Of a stretch of DNA of 34,184 nt, positions 29,630 to 34,184 are shown in pieces. The notes beneath the pieces were generated by a model. The model saw only the letters and a list, made by a program, of their open reading frames with translations. It ran no database searches and was not told the origin of the DNA. The stretch lies in the IMG/VR virus record IMGVR_UViG_3300031951_000670, positions 1 through 34,184 of that record, one strand, 5' to 3'. Both the position numbers and the translations under genes were made by a program. Position 1 is the first letter of the stretch. Every line of letters starts with the position of its first letter. Origin of the DNA: a virus.

Positions 29630-30475
29630 TTACGCGCCGTTTTCATCGCAGGTGATTTCCACGATGCCTTCGGCGTCGATAGCCACAGCACCAGCCGAGA
29701 ACATCGAAGCGACCAAATATGAGGTCTTTTCTGGGATGTAGTCGATACGAGTGGTGAGACCCATGCCTTCGGCCATACCAACAGATTGCTTGTGGAAAGC
29801 GTAGACTTTGCGGTCGCCCGATGCCAGCGGCAAACCACCTTCGTCACGATCACCAACGGTGATGAACTTGAAGCCGAGGTAAGTATCGACCTGACCAGCC
29901 ACCAGTGCTTTCACGGTGTTGAAGTCAGACGATTTAACTTCGGTTTCGTCCAGCAGCGATGCCAAGTTGTTTGCGTGGATAACCACGAAACGGTCAGTCG
30001 GAGGCACGTTCTTGGCGTCCAGTTGCTTCTTAGCAGCCAGCAGCTTGTCCAGATTCAGGTTGGTGTTGGCACCACCGATGCTGGAGGCGACTGTCAGCGC
30101 AGTACCGGAGTTAGTCAGTGCATCGATAATCAGCTGGTCTTGGCGACGTGCGATCGACTTCGATACAACCTGAACGAGTTCTTGACGCTCATCAAAGTTG
30201 ATCTTAGCTTGGTTGAAGATATCCGAATATTCGGCAGCAATGTAGTCGCTCAAAGTCACAGTTACCTGTGAGTAAGAGACATTTAGCGGAGTGACATCAG
30301 TTTGCGGAACGCGAACTGTGGCAACGCCTTTGCCGATCTTTGGGAACTTGTGTGTTGCAGCCTCTACGCCTGTACGGAGCCGAACAGTGTTACGCAGGAC
30401 GGACTCAGCCTGATAAGCCTGCTTAACTTCGGCATCGAACAGGGTAACGAAGGCATTAGATACTGAAATTGCCAT
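29630..30475 (-). CDS. Major capsid protein (HK97 fold)
   Basis: This 281-residue protein comes after the scaffold gene. Segments VSNAFVTLFDAEVKQAYQAE, then THKFPKIGKGVATVRVPQTD, then DYIAAEYSDIFNQAKINFDE and RQDQLIIDALT are typical of capsid proteins of T7-like and pelagiphage-like short-tailed phages. It has its own terminator-promoter unit upstream and a GAGGT ribosome site, which suits high expression. Confidence 0.9.
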   Translation of the reverse strand: MAISVSNAFVTLFDAEVKQAYQAESVLRNTVRLRTGVEAATHKFPKIGKGVATVRVPQTDVTPLNVSYSQVTVTLSDYIAAEYSDIFNQAKINFDERQELVQVVSKSIARRQDQLIIDALTNSGTALTVASSIGGANTNLNLDKLLAAKKQLDAKNVPPTDRFVVIHANNLASLLDETEVKSSDFNTVKALVAGQVDTYLGFKFITVGDRDEGGLPLASGDRKVYAFHKQSVGMAEGMGLTTRIDYIPEKTSYLVASMFSAGAVAIDAEGIVEITCDENGA

Positions 30476-30617
30476 GATGTTACCTCGTCAAAAAGTTAGA
30501 AAAACACTCTTTGCCTTGGTTATCCAGAGTTTCTGGGCCGCGACTTGCGTTTACGCCACGCCATAGGCGGGAAGATTCACCTCCATCAAGGGCCGCGAAG
30601 GTTGTCCTTACGGCAAG

Positions 30618-30646
30618 CTTATACACCCTTTTTTTAAAAAGTGCAA
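30618..30646 (-). promoter_or_regulatory. Sigma70-type late promoter for capsid genes
   Basis: On the minus strand TTGCAC (30646-30641) and TATAAG (30623-30618) are separated by exactly 17 bases. The -35 lies directly behind the T-run of the terminator. It leaves about 135 bases of leader before the capsid ATG at 30475. Confidence 0.75.
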
Positions 30647-30647
30647 T

Positions 30648-30671
30648 AAAAAAGCCCCGCCGAAGCGGGGC
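30648..30671 (-). terminator. Strong rho-independent terminator after scaffold gene
   Basis: GCCCCGC-TTCG-GCGGGGC read on the minus strand is a perfect seven-pair stem with a UUCG loop, followed by six T. It ends transcripts from the terminase-portal-scaffold segment and is placed immediately before the capsid promoter. Confidence 0.92.
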
Positions 30672-30693
30672 AATGCCAAGTGGCAGGGAGTCG

Positions 30694-31473
30694 TTAACTT
30701 CCGAACGTCTGTTGGAACAGTTTCTCTACTTTGCGACGGTAAGCTGGATCGGTCTTGTACTCTGGCCGACCCACCATTTCATACAGTTCTTCCTTGCTTG
30801 GAGCGCCTTCCATCTGGACGGATTCTACCGGAACTCGACCTTCGTAAGTCTCACGAAGTTTTGTCAAAGCGTTAAGACCACGGGCTGTACCACCCCAAAC
30901 CTTGAACTCTTCGAAGTCCTCGGCTGACCAGATACCCTTCTGCACCAGACCTTTTGCCCATTGGACATGGCCTTTGATGATGGCATCAGCCTTTGGACCT
31001 AACATGGCAAGTTCACGCTCTCTGCTTTGCTGCGTTTCTTCTGCCTGACCACCCATAATTTCGGCAAACTGACCGGCCATCTCATCAAATGCTTCCTGAC
31101 TTAGGCCATATTTTGCCGCCCAGCCAACATAGGCGCTTGCCAACGGATCATCGGAAATGTCGCCACCCAAGACACTGGTGTCATACTTCCCACCTTCCGG
31201 AGCTTTGTGCTTTCCTGCACGAAACTTCTTTTCCAGTTCTGTGTACGATTTGGCAATTTCCTCCAGTAAAGGTTCATTGCCATCCTTGTTCCAAAACTTC
31301 TCAGGCCAATAGTCTGGCCGCTCTAAGGGACCGTCATCGTTTTCAACTGCGGAAGCTGTAGTGGGCTGTTCGATATGCGGAACATCTACACCAGTCTCCG
31401 TGGTTGTCGCCTCATCTGGGGAATCAATCGACTCACCAGCGAGGAGGCCGCCGGTATCTGCTGTGTCACTCAT
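30694..31473 (-). CDS. Scaffolding protein
   Basis: This 259-residue, acidic, helical protein is placed just upstream of the capsid gene, as is standard for scaffolds. Residues 50-75 (RPDYWPEKFWNKDGNEPLLE) and the C-terminal GRPEYKTDPAYRRKVEKLFQ segment are recurring features of podoviral scaffolds; the basic end probably contacts the capsid protein. The first 45 residues are disordered and acidic. GGAGAG precedes the ATG. Confidence 0.85.
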   Translation of the reverse strand: MSDTADTGGLLAGESIDSPDEATTTETGVDVPHIEQPTTASAVENDDGPLERPDYWPEKFWNKDGNEPLLEEIAKSYTELEKKFRAGKHKAPEGGKYDTSVLGGDISDDPLASAYVGWAAKYGLSQEAFDEMAGQFAEIMGGQAEETQQSRERELAMLGPKADAIIKGHVQWAKGLVQKGIWSAEDFEEFKVWGGTARGLNALTKLRETYEGRVPVESVQMEGAPSKEELYEMVGRPEYKTDPAYRRKVEKLFQQTFGS

Positions 31474-31730
31474 TGCAATGCTCTCCTTATACGGACTTCA
31501 AGATCGCGGACAACGGCGTTCTGGCCTTCGCGCCAGTAGCCATAACTGTTATCCGCTCCGGGTTGCCAAGATGGATTCTCAAGATAGACCTCTCGCATCC
31601 ATTTCAGCAATTTCTGACCGTCCTCAGTGCCAAACACACGTTGTACCAAGCGGTCTAAGTCTTGTCGTTTTGTCGTTAGTTCTTCTGTATCGACTTTGGG
31701 AATTGCGTCTAAATCATCCCACCCTGCCAT
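31470..31730 (-). CDS. Bbp19-like head protein
   Basis: This is an 86-residue protein. The segment LVQRVFGTEDGQKLLKWMRE and the later GYWREGQNAVVRDLEVRIRR match the small Bbp19-type family, first named from a Bordetella podovirus and always near portal and scaffold genes. Role in head assembly presumed. AAGGAGG precedes the ATG and the end overlaps the scaffold start. Confidence 0.8.
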   Translation of the reverse strand: MAGWDDLDAIPKVDTEELTTKRQDLDRLVQRVFGTEDGQKLLKWMREVYLENPSWQPGADNSYGYWREGQNAVVRDLEVRIRRALQ

Positions 31731-31739
31731 TTGTCCTCC

Positions 31740-32063
31740 TTATTTTGGAACTGCGAACTTCTCTCCTTCTTCGGCATACGGTGACTTGTTTTGCTTCATC
31801 CTTTGCACCGCATGGTCTACTGCTTTATCGATAATTGATGGAGGAATGCGCTTCATAAAGTCTTTAGACTTGGGATCATTCTTCATCAGCGCATCCAACT
31901 CTTGCTTATTTAGAGTCGGCACGATCAGCGGTATTTGCGTTTCTTTACCGTTCAATCCTACGCCAATGCTGATCTCGGTCATGACGTTGCCATCGGGACG
32001 TTTGATCTCACCAAAGTACCCACTGCCCTTTGGCATTCCATCAGGTCGTTTGCCGTAATCCAT
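31740..32063 (-). CDS. Conserved phage protein with RPDG / IPLIVPTL motif
   Basis: This is a 107-residue protein. The pattern KGSGYFGEIKRPDGNVMTEI, then GLNGKETQIPLIVPTLNKQE is one I know from podoviral and cyanophage structural regions, sometimes as a domain inside much larger virion proteins. A helical lysine-rich end follows. The start overlaps the portal stop by one base. Function not established. Confidence 0.75.
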   Translation of the reverse strand: MDYGKRPDGMPKGSGYFGEIKRPDGNVMTEISIGVGLNGKETQIPLIVPTLNKQELDALMKNDPKSKDFMKRIPPSIIDKAVDHAVQRMKQNKSPYAEEGEKFAVPK

Positions 32064-33652
32064 TACGCCGCTCCAATATCCATTTCGCCTGTTGCTTGCT
32101 CGACGGCCTGCGTCGATCCCTGTGGAATTTGACCCTGAAACTCTGCCATTGCCGCAGCCGCTTGCGCCTGTGCTGCCATCATTTGCTGACGCTCAATAGC
32201 ACTGGTACGCAAAGTAGCAGGCACACCCAGCTTGTCGCCGATGTAGTCCACGGTCTCACCATTGTTCAGCGCCATTGCACCCTCTTGTCCAAAGGTCTCA
32301 GCAATCTGCTTGAACTGCATGATGTTCTGAATCTCTTCCATGTTCTGCGCCATTGCCAGCGGAGCAACCGGCGCAACCTTGATCTGCATACCGTTAACCT
32401 TCAACGGCATTACCAGCAGACCTTTTTCGTCCATCACCTCCAGCATCTTGGACACGAGCGGGATCATGGTCTCGTTAATCAAGCGACCAAATGCCGAACC
32501 CAAGTTCTGCGACAACTCCTTCATACGCTCAACCACCTCAGTGGCCGAACGTGCGCTCATGTTGTCAGGTGGCAGCGACTCATCCAGCAGGGTACGCTTG
32601 ATGTTCTGACGCAGATCATTGATAACGATCTGGCTGACGTTGAAGTCCCCAGCACGGGGCAGTGCTTTGAGAGACTCGCCTTGCGGACCACCGTTTCTCG
32701 CCACTGGGATAACCGCACCGGGGACAATCCTCACCGTCTGCGGGTTCAATACGCCATCATCCGCAGCGGTGTACACACCCGAGATTGCCAGCGAAGCATT
32801 CTTCAGCAGCAATTCAAGCGTTTTGTTCAATGTCTTAATGTCAGGCAGCGCCGTAATCGCAGGACCACGACCATAGATTTCACCAGCCACCTTCATGTAG
32901 CGGCTAATCACCCACGGACTTGTCTTTAATGTGCGCTCATAAATCTTGCTCTTGCTCTTCTCATGCACCACGCAGTAATGGTATTCACCACGGCGGTAGT
33001 TAAACAGCGTCGCCTCAGTAAAGTCGATATCTTCGGTCGGCTTGTCTTCGATCATCCGTGCCAAGTCGGACGGAATCTTTGCGCCTTTCCACTGTTGTGC
33101 AACGGCCTCGCCTTTTACACGCATCATGCGGTAGACGTTATCCACCATGCCGTTTGCGCCCTCTTCATACGACACGAGGAACTGTGGCACTGGGGTAAAC
33201 GAGATAGGATTATCATCCGTTCCCGGCTGCACCATCATCACGGCTGTACCGATGGAGAGGTCCAACAGGAACTCACCAATCACCATATCGAAGTTCGACT
33301 GCTTTAGTGCAGCAAACATCTTCTCGGTGTACTGGTCGAGAACGACTTGCGCTTGATAACGCTGATCTTCTGGAATCTCTGGTCCCGGCTCTAGGCGGCA
33401 CCACTTACGCTGCGGCGGGAAGATACCGGACTGCATCCGGTTAGCGAATCGTTGAATTGAATTGATTGCCGTCGAGTCGAACACTCGTGCCATCTTCTTC
33501 TGGCCGGGGCTACGTCCTTCGTACTCACCGCCATAAAGGTTACGCTGTGGCAGGCAGAACTCGTAAGCGTCTTCGTACAAATCGCGGAACAATTCTTTCT
33601 TTGCTCGTGCGAGTTTGTGCCGCTTGATGATCTCATCGACGGAGTAATTCAT
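32063..33652 (-). CDS. Portal protein (head-tail connector)
   Basis: This 529-residue protein has segments KKELFRDLYEDAYEFCLPQR, then ARVFDSTAINSIQRFANRMQ and SGIFPPQRKWCRLEPG, and RRGEYHYCVVHE. These are typical of the Head-tail_con family of T7-like portals. It forms the dodecameric DNA gate at the head vertex and binds the terminase during packaging. The C-terminal 80 residues are Gln/Ala-rich (ERQQMMAAQAQAAAAMAEFQ), probably disordered or helical inside the head. GGAAGA precedes the ATG. Confidence 0.93.
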   Translation of the reverse strand: MNYSVDEIIKRHKLARAKKELFRDLYEDAYEFCLPQRNLYGGEYEGRSPGQKKMARVFDSTAINSIQRFANRMQSGIFPPQRKWCRLEPGPEIPEDQRYQAQVVLDQYTEKMFAALKQSNFDMVIGEFLLDLSIGTAVMMVQPGTDDNPISFTPVPQFLVSYEEGANGMVDNVYRMMRVKGEAVAQQWKGAKIPSDLARMIEDKPTEDIDFTEATLFNYRRGEYHYCVVHEKSKSKIYERTLKTSPWVISRYMKVAGEIYGRGPAITALPDIKTLNKTLELLLKNASLAISGVYTAADDGVLNPQTVRIVPGAVIPVARNGGPQGESLKALPRAGDFNVSQIVINDLRQNIKRTLLDESLPPDNMSARSATEVVERMKELSQNLGSAFGRLINETMIPLVSKMLEVMDEKGLLVMPLKVNGMQIKVAPVAPLAMAQNMEEIQNIMQFKQIAETFGQEGAMALNNGETVDYIGDKLGVPATLRTSAIERQQMMAAQAQAAAAMAEFQGQIPQGSTQAVEQATGEMDIGAA

Positions 33653-33979
33653 TTAATCTTCCTTATCCAGCTTATACTTTTCGAGTAGGTTACGACCTTT
33701 AGCGGCAAGTCGTGCTGCGGATGCGGCAGTGCGCGGCACAGGCTCACCCCATGCGTTCGCAGCGAGTGCCAAGCGTGTCGGCTCACCTTTATCGTTAACC
33801 AATGGCCCACTCGGATTGGTGTAGAACCGAGTGAGGAAAGACCCTTTGCGTCTGGCTTTCTCGCCAGTGGGGGATGACTCTTTGACTCCGGGCTTTAAGT
33901 TCTTGCTCTCACCCGAGGCTTCGAACTTTCTGCGACCGGCTTCTGTCAATCCACCTTCAGGGTCTTTGTACTTACTCAT
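33653..33979 (-). CDS. DUF6321-like small protein
   Basis: This 108-residue basic protein has segments YKDPEGGLTEAGRRKFEASG, then ARRKGSFLTRFYTNPSGPLV and PTRLALAANAWGEPVPRTA. They match my recollection of DUF6321, a small-protein family in phages and some bacteria with no known function. It is located directly upstream of the portal gene and its start overlaps the preceding stop (ATGA). A virion or DNA-associated role is conceivable. Confidence 0.75.
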   Translation of the reverse strand: MSKYKDPEGGLTEAGRRKFEASGESKNLKPGVKESSPTGEKARRKGSFLTRFYTNPSGPLVNDKGEPTRLALAANAWGEPVPRTAASAARLAAKGRNLLEKYKLDKED

Positions 33980-34184
33980 GTCGTGCCGTCAGTTCGCAAA
34001 ACAACCCAGCAAGCGATGTTCGTTGATGCGTTACCCGACGTAATGCTGGGCTTAATAAAGCGAGGCTCAGTCAGCATCTTTTCAATTGAATCTGCTGTCA
34101 AAATCATTGAGCCAACATCGTGCTTTTTAGTCACAGCAAAGTTACTGCCGTCGTTCGACCCCAATATATTCAGGTTAGCGCTGC
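33976..34184 (-). CDS. Small late protein, C-terminal part (continues at contig start)
   Basis: This is the C-terminal part of the gene whose ATG is at 275. Bases 34058-34184 are the duplicate of 1-127, so a caller limited to the linear contig would wrongly pick an internal ATG at 34164. The last residues read TNIACWVVLRTDGTT. It overlaps the DUF6321-like gene by four bases. See the entry at 1-275 for the whole 118-residue product. Confidence 0.75.
   Translation of the reverse strand, partial: SANLNILGSNDGSNFAVTKKHDVGSMILTADSIEKMLTEPRFIKPSITSGNASTNIACWVVLRTDGTT
34058..34184. repeat. Terminal direct repeat, right copy (127 bp)
   Basis: Identical to bases 1-127. This marks circular closure of the contig; one copy should be removed to obtain the unique genome. 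Confidence 0.95.

Noticed and set aside
32030-32929. 299-codon plus-strand frame opposite the portal gene
   Set aside because: The portal is certain and full length. The antisense product is His/Arg/Leu-rich without a recognisable domain and is best explained as a shadow.
1-34184. tRNA genes
   Set aside because: Reading both strands by eye, no cloverleaf with T-loop consensus stood out; a covariance search would be needed to exclude weak cases.

Overview
The window is a complete, circularly assembled genome of a tailed phage with a short tail (podovirus morphology inferred from its genes). The first 127 bases are repeated exactly as the last 127 bases, so the unique genome is about 34,057 bp and one gene runs across the arbitrary contig ends. 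The short-tail call rests on a terminase, a head-tail connector type portal, a scaffold, an HK97-fold capsid protein, tail tubular proteins A and B and three large internal virion proteins, with no tape measure and no sheath. The host is probably a Gram-negative bacterium: there is a two-gene spanin with an outer-membrane lipoprotein, a GH19 endolysin and a second lipoprotein. A small early protein carries an ALRARLAQPE string that I associate with phages of Burkholderiales, so a freshwater betaproteobacterium is a reasonable but unproven guess.

Layout. Two divergent transcription units leave a control region at 6035-6213. That region holds a cluster of inverted and direct repeats (probable operators) and a sigma70-type promoter pointing right. 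Rightward, 6214-11955 is an early region of sixteen small or middle-sized genes: a GP88-like cysteine protein, a YqaJ-type exonuclease paired with a RecT-type annealing protein, an XRE-type DNA-binding protein, several zinc-ribbon-like miniproteins, a VRR-NUC nuclease and a second PD-(D/E)XK-like protein. Everything else is on the minus strand. From 6034 downward come a ribbon-helix-helix regulator, a winged-helix replication protein, a 499-base stretch without a convincing gene, an SSB-like protein, a secreted cysteine-rich peptide, small and large terminase, a GNAT-like protein and a string of tiny overlapping genes. The late genes continue across the contig ends into portal, Bbp19-like protein and scaffold, then a strong terminator followed at once by a promoter, then capsid, tail tubular proteins, internal virion proteins, two tail-fibre or adhesin genes and a long lysis/envelope module ending with embedded Rz/Rz1 at 11944. 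The early and late units meet tail to tail with a 12-base overlap.

How it works together. I see no DNA polymerase, primase, helicase, RNA polymerase or integrase. The phage therefore seems to rely on host transcription and on the host replisome, recruited perhaps by the winged-helix protein, and it carries its own recombination set (exonuclease, annealing protein, SSB-like protein, nucleases). The ribbon-helix-helix protein beside the repeat cluster is the obvious candidate for the early/late switch.

Points most worth following up: the operator array with its regulator, the 499-base region as a possible origin or structured RNA, the secreted eight-cysteine peptide, the possible ADP-ribosyltransferase-like domain in a virion protein, and the tandem miniproteins between terminase and portal that share short motifs.
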